From: Lachnospiraceae bacterium UBA3820
Lineage (GTDB): Bacteria > Bacillota > Clostridia > Lachnospirales > Lachnospiraceae
Length of the DNA: 18,195 bases
NCBI GenBank assembly: GCA_002369325.1
Contig: DFDU01000102.1
Location: 1-18,195, forward strand
Direction of reading: 5' to 3'
A program made the translations under genes and the position numbers. Below are positions 8,701 through 14,316 of the stretch, piece after piece. Position 1 is the stretch's first letter. Every line of letters starts with the position of its first letter. The notes beneath the pieces were generated by a model, which saw only the letters and a program-made list of their open reading frames with translations, had not been told where the DNA came from and did no database searches.

Positions 8701-9503
8701 CTGAAATTATCAATTTCCAAAGTTGTTATGGAAGATGTGCTTGTGGCTGTAAATGCTTCAGTTTCGTTATGAAGTGTACCGCTACAGGTAAGAGAGCCTT
8801 CTATCTTGATTGTCGTACCCGAGTAATTGCGCATCGCAGAACATGTTATACTTGATCCGTTTGCAGTTTCAAAAAGTGCTCCGGTACTATTAGTAATTGT
8901 TCCGGTACAATTAAATGTACCAGTTCCGCTAAACATTCCGCTGTTATTAAAATAACCGCAGCTTGTGGTTGTTGAAGCATTTGAATAAAATTCGGCCGAG
9001 GAATTATTTTCCAATGCACGGGAACAAGTCAGTGTTCCAAGATTATTTACACATCCGGAATTATTCAAATCCATACATTTTAATGTTCCGTTCGCTCTTA
9101 CAACTACACCGGGTGCGGAACCGGCACCCATCATACTATTATTATTTATTATATTTATTTCTGCATTGGAAGTTGTACCGGTTTCGAAATTAATATTACA
9201 TCCGCTACCTATGGTTAATGAACCAAGAGTACCTGTTGCATTCGATTTTACGTTAATTGAAACCGTACCGGAAATAGACACGTTCAGATCCGATGATACT
9301 TCAACAGTCTCATCAACACCATTTCTGCCTTCGTCTATCTGTAAAGTATTACCTGTCCAGTCAATCTGAACATTTCCACTTATTTCTTTATTTTGTGCGG
9401 CAAGTGTTTTTACATTTACACTAAACATTCCCGCAATTAAAACGCTCGAAAGCAAAACACTTGTGCATTTTTTTATTTTCTTATAAATTTTTCCGTTTTT
9501 CAT
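5745..9503 (-). CDS. Large secreted protein: Cys-periodic beta-solenoid plus Ig-like repeats
   Basis: I do not recognise a named family for the whole protein. A signal peptide (Lys-rich start, hydrophobic core about 14-29, likely cleavage near TLAAQ) indicates export. Residues about 95-400 are Thr/Ser/Asn/Gly-rich with a roughly 20-residue period in which [LI][TN]C[ST]xx[LI] recurs (Cys160, 182, 199, 221, 240, 278, 339, 358, 383), as expected of a beta-solenoid. About 500-585 and 945-1022 look like related beta-sandwich (MBG/Ig-like) domains. About 598-1193 holds three alternating copies of two modules, one with GKNGYYTSDITL/GKNGFYTTDVEL and one with ATDVANNTS/AEDIAGNSV/AEDKAGNTA. The C-terminal module has GGKWTVSGDSTVYYGG and two Cys. 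There is no LPXTG or SLH motif, so surface retention is unexplained. The start is ATG 9503 with GGGAG nine bases upstream; the start at 9527 would overlap the preceding gene. It lies 14 bp after the FecR-domain gene. Confidence 0.85.
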   Translation of the reverse strand: MKNGKIYKKIKKCTSVLLSSVLIAGMFSVNVKTLAAQNKEISGNVQIDWTGNTLQIDEGRNGVDETVEVSSDLNVSISGTVSINVKSNATGTLGSLTIGSGCNINFETGTTSNAEINIINNNSMMGAGSAPGVVVRANGTLKCMDLNNSGCVNNLGTLTCSRALENNSSAEFYSNASTTTSCGYFNNSGMFSGTGTFNCTGTITNSTGALFETANGSSITCSAMRNYSGTTIKIEGSLTCSGTLHNETEAFTATSTSSITTLEIDNFSKFTEAGILNCTKQIKNSGTNATFEADTTSTVTAGSINNTNIFNNRGTMTVGSITGKITTTAHNGGPAKLTCTGTITNTAGVYVDAGELICENITGTGLVDVRAGGSLTVNDTLDCTGKVQILNSTVNVGTFVTPTEGYNAGSGELSATKIIWNKGFTNSTTVKVTDSLTFDGYDLDTGTSIGAPFTANANTIINSDGATFSLKVGDTSKQILGEIITDKKASWAMKDEPTVSVGFTIYTDFVYGKNYNYSSYITTTSDGTPKVTFKNASDSWGDVEVGDAYTTPPTKIGTYVMHVDIPETSTYRDVSTRQAFRISGIPMGLVYCTIEQTPVYSDFYNEPVTLIAPDGYTISPDDGETVPFDTKYTITEDGFYYGVSGVYKDGEGGKSDPNGAHGLYDGSFYIDQTGPVILQDTAFDQDDKAISVDIEDGVTIKARYVRFVVQDVIGTYARTLKTVTVDGNDIYVDGDMGTAEVELTSLVPGKKTHTIVATDVANNTSTWKVTLEYLPAVTPDEPFTVSATEGKNGYYTSDITLIPATGYKISADVNGTFTDSLKYSPDIESVYLMDAIGLYTNPIPVSFNIDMSKPQFSTAIDENENKFDIKDGLEVHAKKLGFSISDDNLTTVIVNGGAVDIVGGVAAIELVPEAGKTENFEIFAEDIAGNSVQATITVEYRKDVATATVSVGAEYVGQIIEPVLTTNSNGDAQFFYKRVGASDDTYVSEKPNAEGEYIVQVRIPATDNFTAVTEEGTFKLSYLTAPETAFTVSGTPGKNGFYTTDVELVAPEGFKISNAADGKYKASVTYTEGMDKIYLMRDDGALTGAIAFNEKYKIDKLTPEASKTGTITNNKTLKTKSIDIKNGLSIFADTLDFTIFDENLMTITINGETVDFNEKTAKISLDANNTTSKFNIVAEDKAGNTASLSIVLKAAWLENNIIPAGAKITLEAGQVYNLEGGKWTVSGDSTVYYGGNKFCVDGSMDCIFTEKK

Positions 9504-9517
9504 AAATCCACGCTCCC

Positions 9518-10423
9518 TTACTTCCACTCAATCGTGATATCCTCGGTTATCGGTGTCGTAAAATCAAACTGCCAAGTGCCTTTTTCTGCCGGCTTAAGCT
9601 TTGGAACAACCGCCTTTTTTCCTCTCTCAACGGTTTGTGTTCCGAATACGTTTCCGTTATATACAAATGTTACCGTAAACGGTCCTTTGCTTAAGAGTTC
9701 TTCCAGTTCTTCCTGTGAGATTGAAAGTTCTCTGTCATCTTTAGCCATTCCGAGAAGTATTTCAAGGATGTAATTCGGTACTTCCTCATATTCTATGTCT
9801 TGCGTTTCAAAAACATAATCTGTGGTCTTTCCATCCTCGTAAATAAGTGTCTCCTTACCGCCTTCTACCTCAACAGTCTTTGTTGAAATCGTCCCGTCCT
9901 TATACTTAAGGTGAGTAACAACCTTACCCTGGAATACAGTAATCTTTGTATACTTTACTCCGTCTTCTTCATATACATATACACGGTAAATAGTTCCTCG
10001 AACCGACATTGTCGAGTTCGGTGTATTTATTTCATAAGAAGAATCCTCGGAAAGCTTGTTTTGAATATCATTTGTTATTCCGCCTTTTTCAAGCTCAATG
10101 GTTGTTTTACTGTTCCGGCTGGTTCCCGATGCTTTAAGAACAAGTTCGGTATGCTCTTCCAGATATATGTACTTGTCATTGTCTGCCTGAAGGACCATTT
10201 CGCCGGTATCAAGAGCAACTCTGTCTCCCGATTCAAGCACCATGTTGTTATACGGTTCAAGCTCACCTAAATCTTTTCTGGTAACACTTGCATTTCCCGC
10301 AACCTCATAAACCTTCAGAAGTCTATACTCCGGTTTTTTATTTTTGAATATAAAGATTATAGTAATAAGAATTACTAGAACTACTGCCCCAACGATTGCA
10401 CCTATGATCACCCTTTTTTTCAT
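9518..10423 (-). CDS. Membrane-anchored FecR-domain protein with InlB-type B-repeat C-terminus
   Basis: Residues 6-27 form an uncleaved-looking membrane anchor after MKKR, with the rest outside the cell. About 35-200 is a FecR domain: LESGDRVALDTGEMVLQADN (63-82), then the family signature INTPNSTMSVRGTIYRVYV (132-150). About 248-301 matches a Listeria-Bacteroides (InlB B-repeat) module: VTFVYNGNVFGTQTVERGKK and the hallmark FDFTTPITEDITIEW at the end. In Gram-negative bacteria FecR itself relays a siderophore signal to a sigma factor; there is no outer membrane or sigma gene here, so an extracellular sensing or scaffolding role is more likely. It is the first gene after a strong promoter and 14 bp before the large secreted protein, so the two probably act together at the cell surface and may provide the input to the CHASE2 cyclase; that link is inference. 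The start is ATG 10423, with AAGGGG 11 bases upstream. Confidence 0.88.
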   Translation of the reverse strand: MKKRVIIGAIVGAVVLVILITIIFIFKNKKPEYRLLKVYEVAGNASVTRKDLGELEPYNNMVLESGDRVALDTGEMVLQADNDKYIYLEEHTELVLKASGTSRNSKTTIELEKGGITNDIQNKLSEDSSYEINTPNSTMSVRGTIYRVYVYEEDGVKYTKITVFQGKVVTHLKYKDGTISTKTVEVEGGKETLIYEDGKTTDYVFETQDIEYEEVPNYILEILLGMAKDDRELSISQEELEELLSKGPFTVTFVYNGNVFGTQTVERGKKAVVPKLKPAEKGTWQFDFTTPITEDITIEWK

Positions 10424-10454
10424 AGATTTTACAACCCCTTCCCATATGTAATTG

Positions 10455-10482
10455 TGGTAACCCTTTTTTTAGATAATTACCA
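10455..10482. promoter_or_regulatory. Operator-like inverted repeat just downstream of the -10 box
   Basis: Arms TGGTAA and TTACCA are separated by 16 nt, so their centres are 22 bp apart, about two helical turns. The repeat begins four bases after the -10 box of the FecR operon promoter and should cover the transcription start. That is a typical repressor position, but six-base arms are short and it could instead be a leader stem-loop. Confidence 0.3.
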
Positions 10483-10485
10483 TTC

Positions 10486-10515
10486 AAAATAGCATTTTTT
10501 AAATAGATTTGTCAA
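10486..10515 (-). promoter_or_regulatory. Sigma-A-type promoter of the FecR/cAMP/c-di-GMP operon
   Basis: On the minus strand a perfect -35 box TTGACA (10510-10515) is followed after 18 bp by TATTTT (10486-10491). It is the best promoter match in the 277-bp gap and would give a leader of about 55 nt before the FecR-domain gene at 10423. The flanks are strongly A/T-rich, which would favour activity. Confidence 0.6.
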
Positions 10516-10605
10516 GTACTTTTTTAAAATTTTATGAATTTTTTTGAATAAGCATATATAATGCATTAATTCTGATTAATTCAATCGGATTTTCGTTTAT
10601 ACGAC

Positions 10606-10671
10606 AAAAAAACACCTGCTCGTTCGGGCATATGCTCAAATTAAAAGACGCATATCTCCGGCAGGTGCTTT
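10606..10671 (-). terminator. Intrinsic terminator after the M23-like gene
   Basis: On the minus strand CACCTGC (10661-10667) pairs with GCAGGTG (10613-10619), followed directly by seven T. Inside lies a second helix, ATATGC with GCATAT, giving a long interrupted hairpin. Three A bases before the first arm can also pair with the T-run. It begins 30 bp after the M23-like stop codon and separates that gene from the FecR operon promoter. Confidence 0.75.
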
Positions 10672-10700
10672 CTTAATTTCTTAATTTCTTCATATTTAAA

Positions 10701-11576
10701 TTATCTTATAAGTGTCATCGGATTAATCGGAGTACCATCCTTGGTTACGGAAAAATATAAATGGGTTCCTTCCTTGGTATAGTAGCTTGATACAGGACCT
10801 ATTTCGGCGATATTTTGTCCGAGTGAAACCGTATCTCCTACAGATACGCACACATTCATAAGCTGTCCGTATGTTGCTTCATATCCGTTACCCATATCAA
10901 TTTTTACAACCGTTCCGAATTCTTTTGTGTCCTCAACTGCAGTCACGATACCTTCATAAGCTGCGAGTACATTTGTTCCTTCGTCACCTTCTATCAGCAT
11001 ACCTCTGTTACATCTGTATGCATCGAGAGTTTGAAAATAAACAGTCGTTTCCATACTAAAAGGTAAGATAACGTTTCCGAGTACCGGCCATGCCAGCGAC
11101 TGTTCCCCATCATAGGAAAGTTCTGCCTGAAGCTCTACCCCGTCAGCAACGATTGTTCCGCTGCTTGTTACGCCTATAGCCTCATCCCCCTCAGCGACAT
11201 CCTTGTCATTGTTTTCCGACAAAACATTATCATCATCGGCTTTCTTACCGTTATTTGTATCTGTTTTTTTATCTTCCTTATCCACATCCTTTTTATCCGA
11301 AACGACTTTAGCCTCCTTAGTAGCATCGGTTTCTCCGGCAACCTCTTTTTTAGGCTCTGCATTTGTTGCAACTGAATTATAATCAGTATTTATATCTGTT
11401 CCGTCATCCGCATCACTTAAGACAGGCTGATTTAAATCAATTGCCTGTTTACCGCCAAGATTTTCCTTATTTGTTCTGTAATTATACGCAACTATAAGTG
11501 CAATCAGCGCAAATACTCCTACGCTTAATGCAATGTAAAATCCTTTTGACCTGAAAAAATCCGCCATTTTATTCAT
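10701..11576 (-). CDS. SpoIIQ-like membrane protein with degenerate M23 (LytM) domain
   Basis: This is a 291-residue protein with one membrane helix (about 13-31) and a long acidic, Lys/Asp/Asn-rich linker (about 55-135, including KKDVDKEDKKTDTNNGKKAD). A C-terminal M23 fold follows (about 160-290). The fold is clear from VLAAYEGIVTAVED (203-216), GTVVKIDMGNGYEATYGQL (221-239), VSVGDTVSLGQNIAEIG (244-260) and THLYFSVTKDGTPINP (271-286). The zinc ligands are lost: the HxxxD pair is Asn190/Leu194 and HxH is H272-L-Y274, so endopeptidase activity is not expected. This resembles SpoIIQ of Bacillus, a degenerate LytM protein that works as a scaffold across the engulfed forespore. A SpoIID-like gene lies just upstream, as in clostridial spoIID-spoIIQ pairs. 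The start is ATG 11576 with AGGAGG ten bases upstream; a longer in-frame start at 11639 lacks such support. Confidence 0.8.
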   Translation of the reverse strand: MNKMADFFRSKGFYIALSVGVFALIALIVAYNYRTNKENLGGKQAIDLNQPVLSDADDGTDINTDYNSVATNAEPKKEVAGETDATKEAKVVSDKKDVDKEDKKTDTNNGKKADDDNVLSENNDKDVAEGDEAIGVTSSGTIVADGVELQAELSYDGEQSLAWPVLGNVILPFSMETTVYFQTLDAYRCNRGMLIEGDEGTNVLAAYEGIVTAVEDTKEFGTVVKIDMGNGYEATYGQLMNVCVSVGDTVSLGQNIAEIGPVSSYYTKEGTHLYFSVTKDGTPINPMTLIR

Positions 11577-11674
11577 AAAAAATATGCCTCCTAATATTTT
11601 AGTTATGATAAAAATCATCACCTTGATAATTTCAATCAATCTGCTAAAAATATTATGGGCATATATTATTTTAT

Positions 11675-12112
11675 TTATTCAATAATTTTCCCAATCGTTG
11701 ACATTACCGCTTTTTCATATCTCGGCATGTCTTTTGAATAGCTCTTTTTCCCCCATTTTTCTATATATTTTTCCTTTGTAAAAAATTCATATGTAAGATT
11801 ATCCTCACGAATAACCGTTTCAGTTCCCATTTTATAATAGATCTCGGTTCTTATTGCAACAGCCTGCGCAGCAAGCATTTCTTCATTATTCTCCGGTCCT
11901 GCTATCCCTGGAAGCACCCTGACGATATATTTTTCAACATCAATCAGCTCATTTTTCCCGTTTATGCTAATCAGCACTTCCCTTCCGGTATTTACATTGT
12001 CAATGCCTGCTTTATCATTTTCCCGTTTTCCGTTTATCGCCATGGTAATAAAATACGGCATCATAACCATAATAGCGATCATCGCAATTATGATAGTCAA
12101 CTTTTCACCCAT
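11675..12112 (-). CDS. Shortened SpoIID/LytB-domain protein, probably inactive
   Basis: The protein has a membrane helix (about 5-26), then the N-terminal half of a SpoIID/LytB domain: LIDVEKYIVRVLPGIAG (57-72) and EEMLAAQAVAIRTEIYYKMG (77-96), ending RYEKAVMSTIGKIIE at 145. SpoIID is a lytic transglycosylase that remodels peptidoglycan in engulfment and is normally above 300 residues. Here the domain stops where the family continues, and the 98 bp before the next gene cannot hold the rest. The catalytic Glu of the family (in a GEMP-like motif) is replaced by the Ile/Ala stretch of PGIAG. The frame is open with no internal stop, so this looks like a retained short form rather than a fresh pseudogene. 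The start is uncertain: ATG 12112 has only a weak CGGA upstream; a TTG at 12133 is too close to AAGGG. It pairs with the degenerate M23 gene. Confidence 0.7.
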   Translation of the reverse strand: MGEKLTIIIAMIAIMVMMPYFITMAINGKRENDKAGIDNVNTGREVLISINGKNELIDVEKYIVRVLPGIAGPENNEEMLAAQAVAIRTEIYYKMGTETVIREDNLTYEFFTKEKYIEKWGKKSYSKDMPRYEKAVMSTIGKIIE

Positions 12113-12140
12113 AAGAAATCCGTCTATGTACAAACCCTTT

Positions 12141-12169
12141 TATATATTCTATGCCAATAACGGTCTAAA
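12141..12169 (-). promoter_or_regulatory. Weak candidate promoter for the SpoIID-like gene
   Basis: TTTAGA (12164-12169) and TATATA (12141-12146) are 17 bp apart on the minus strand, each four of six to consensus. They lie in the 79-bp gap after the lipoprotein gene. The transcript would start close to the SpoIID-like ATG. Chance matches are common at this base composition. Confidence 0.25.
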
Positions 12170-12191
12170 GATGACTTCAAATATCATTAAT

Positions 12192-12608
12192 CTATTCATC
12201 ATCTCCAAGAAATACAATCTTAAGCTTTCCCGGCTTTGAAATGATAAGCTCATCACCTTTTATCGACAAATAAAGCGGTTCCTTTATCACATCATAAATC
12301 ATAGTATATGTACCGTCTTTATTGGGTACTAACTTTCCCTCGTAAATATCCTCACCATTTATTGTAAACCAAAATGTCCTTCCATCCTCGGAATGAAACT
12401 GAGGGATACAATTTCTATCCTCCCAAATTTCCCTTTTGATAGATTCTCCTGAACCTTCAATAGAATAATATGACCATTCGCCCGTTATCGGAACGTCAGC
12501 AGTTTTTTTTTCCTCAAGGCAAGCTGTCGTTCCAAGGGATAGAAGAATTATTAACAAAAGTAATATTAATTTTTTAATTACTACATTATCATAAATCTCT
12601 TTATTCAT
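12192..12608 (-). CDS. Small putative lipoprotein of unknown function
   Basis: A 138-residue protein with a Lys-containing N-terminus, a hydrophobic stretch at about 14-25 and Cys30 in LSLGTTAC, a loose lipobox: position -3 is Thr rather than the usual Leu/Val. Export as a lipoprotein is therefore likely but not certain. The mature part contains GEWSYYSIEGSGESI (43-57), TFWFTINGEDIYEGKLVP and DGTYTMIYDV, and resembles small beta-rich lipocalin/DUF-like extracytoplasmic domains; I cannot name the family. The start at 12608 has CGGAG five bases upstream. It lies 26 bp after the HD-GYP gene, so the two are probably co-transcribed, and it may modulate that enzyme's membrane region; the sequence does not show this. 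Confidence 0.7.
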   Translation of the reverse strand: MNKEIYDNVVIKKLILLLLIILLSLGTTACLEEKKTADVPITGEWSYYSIEGSGESIKREIWEDRNCIPQFHSEDGRTFWFTINGEDIYEGKLVPNKDGTYTMIYDVIKEPLYLSIKGDELIISKPGKLKIVFLGDDE

Positions 12609-12634
12609 AATTTCTCCGATATATAAGACAACTG

Positions 12635-14017
12635 CTACTCATGCAAAACATAATCCGTATCTTCGTCTATTATTGCAAGCATATATTTTGCTGAAACTTC
12701 ATCAAACTGTGTACCGGCATTTTTTTCTATCTCCTTACGAACCTTATCCTGCGGAAGATAATTCCTGTAGCTTCTGTTCGATGTCATGGCATCATAACTG
12801 TCAGCTACGGCAATGATACGTGCTTCCAACGGAATGTCCTCTCCCGATTTATGATCCGGATATCCCATTCCGTCATATCTTTCATGATGCCATCTTGCAC
12901 CTGTTGCAAGATCCGGACGGCTTTTAATCTCTGCAAGTATTTCAAAACCGGTCAACGGGTGTGTCTTTATAACATCATATTCCTCGTCCGTAAGACGGCT
13001 CGGCTTATTTATAATCTCGTTTGGCACGCCGATTTTTCCTATATCATGCAAAAGTCCCATATAATATATATCTTCACACTGCTTATCCGTAAGTCCCATT
13101 TTTTCTGCTATCATCTTTGAATATTTGGCAACCCTTACCGAATGGCCTCTCGTATATTCGTCCTTTGCATCAATTGTATGTGCAAGTGCTTCCATGACCT
13201 CAACCGAAAGAGCTTTTACCTCATCATGAGCTGTTATCGCTCTGTTTTTATATTCAATGTTGCGTACAATAACATAAAAAGATATTATAAGCACCGCAAT
13301 AATAAACATGGATGGATAAATAAGGAAGCTCAGGCTCGTATAAGCAGACATAGACAAGTCAAACAATATATTTTCAAAATGCTCTTTATCTACTACGGAT
13401 AACAATTTATCATAATCTATTCTTATAAATTCTCTTAAAAAATCTTCTTCATAATATATTGTAAAATATGTACGTACTGTAATAATTATATTGAATACAT
13501 AAGTCAGCACCGGGAGGATAAAAAAAATCTTCGTATCCGTAAATTGCTTTGTATTTTTATGCTTTGAAAGCGGAACCACTGCAAGAAAATAAAACAAAAC
13601 ATGTAAAAGCACAAATCCCGCCCAGAAATAATTAACATTCATCAGCAATGTTGCAATTGTCATAACTGCAGTATTTGGCAAAAGCTGCAATGAACATAAG
13701 TATATAAACATTGCGATAGCAGGTGTATTCGCTTTTACAAGTTTAATATAAAAGAACATCATTATCATCTGGAAAACCAATTGGAGTCCGACAACAAAAA
13801 TGGCCTGCATCACGGTTTCTTTCTTATCGGGACTGCTATCGCTTTCAATAACAAATTCCGTCAATACAAAAACTATACCCTGTCCAACCGCCGGAGACAA
13901 AATAAATGCAAAAAGCATTTTAGGAATATTAATTTTATCAAAAAAACATTTTCCGGTTATAAGCACAAAAAATACTGCACTTAAAAAGTAAGGTACCAGT
14001 GATACTGTTATTTCCAT
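12635..14017 (-). CDS. Membrane HD-GYP c-di-GMP phosphodiesterase
   Basis: The product should hydrolyse c-di-GMP. The N-terminal 255 residues carry about seven membrane helices (about 5-20, 33-54, 69-92, 98-125, 130-150, 163-182, 229-252) with an external-looking segment at 183-228; no known sensor domain is recognisable. The HD-GYP domain follows (about 268-450): HTIDAKDEYTRGHSVRVA (280-297), the metal pair His324-Asp325 in GLLHDIGKIGVPNEI, THPLTGFEIL (352-361), HHERYDGMGYP (377-387, the GYP signature) and AVADSYDAM (403-411). The key metal ligands are all present, so activity is expected. The start is ATG 14017 with GGAGGAG nine bases upstream. A good promoter lies 44 bp before it, partly inside a large inverted repeat. 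It heads the operon with the lipoprotein and SpoIID-like genes and counteracts the diguanylate cyclase at 481-1779. Confidence 0.93.
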   Translation of the reverse strand: MEITVSLVPYFLSAVFFVLITGKCFFDKINIPKMLFAFILSPAVGQGIVFVLTEFVIESDSSPDKKETVMQAIFVVGLQLVFQMIMMFFYIKLVKANTPAIAMFIYLCSLQLLPNTAVMTIATLLMNVNYFWAGFVLLHVLFYFLAVVPLSKHKNTKQFTDTKIFFILPVLTYVFNIIITVRTYFTIYYEEDFLREFIRIDYDKLLSVVDKEHFENILFDLSMSAYTSLSFLIYPSMFIIAVLIISFYVIVRNIEYKNRAITAHDEVKALSVEVMEALAHTIDAKDEYTRGHSVRVAKYSKMIAEKMGLTDKQCEDIYYMGLLHDIGKIGVPNEIINKPSRLTDEEYDVIKTHPLTGFEILAEIKSRPDLATGARWHHERYDGMGYPDHKSGEDIPLEARIIAVADSYDAMTSNRSYRNYLPQDKVRKEIEKNAGTQFDEVSAKYMLAIIDEDTDYVLHE

Positions 14018-14060
14018 TATTATTAACTCCTCCGATTAGCCGTCATAAGATACATCATCA

Positions 14061-14089
14061 ATTATAATATCTAAAAAACACAAAGTAAA
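14061..14089 (-). promoter_or_regulatory. Sigma-A-type promoter of the HD-GYP operon
   Basis: On the minus strand TTTACT (14084-14089) and a perfect TATAAT (14061-14066) are exactly 17 bp apart. The -35 box lies in the outermost six bases of the inverted repeat at 14085-14290. Transcription would begin near 14054, giving a leader of about 37 nt. Confidence 0.55.
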
Positions 14090-14290
14090 CAAAAAATTAA
14101 AACACAGCAGGCAGATATAACGTGTCATCAATTTGCTAAATCAGAGCACTCAATTCTTGCTATTTGCATGAAATTGATAAACTCGCTAACGCTCAAACAT
14201 ATCAATTTCAAAAGCAAATATCTTCGAATTTTCGCTTCTGATTTAACGCAAATCGGACAATGTTATATCTACCTGCTGCGTTTTGTTTAC
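14085..14290. repeat. 206-bp imperfect inverted repeat (hairpin or MITE-like element)
   Basis: The left arm (14085-14179) and right arm (14200-14290) are complementary along nearly their whole length, with about 70 matched positions and a 20-nt loop (AACTCGCTAACGCTCAAACA). Matching blocks include the ends GTAAACAAAA/TTTTGTTTAC, CAGCAGG/CCTGCTG, AGATATAAC/GTTATATCT, TAAATCAGA/TCTGATTTA and the loop-proximal GAAATTGATA/TATCAATTTC. The left arm has an extra AATTAAAA. I see no clear target-site duplication and no coding capacity. It may be a non-autonomous transposable element or a structured RNA; the sequence alone does not decide. Confidence 0.8.
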
Positions 14291-14316
14291 GTCATATATA
14301 ATTTTATAATCCTGCC

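Noticed and set aside
8320..8855. Plus-strand open frames opposite the secreted-protein gene
   Set aside because: They arise from the repetitive codon usage of the minus-strand gene, lack ribosome binding sites and show no recognisable protein motifs.
10606..10671. Interrupted hairpin as a riboswitch for the FecR operon
   Set aside because: It lies upstream of that operon's promoter and ends in a T-run suited to terminating the M23-like gene.
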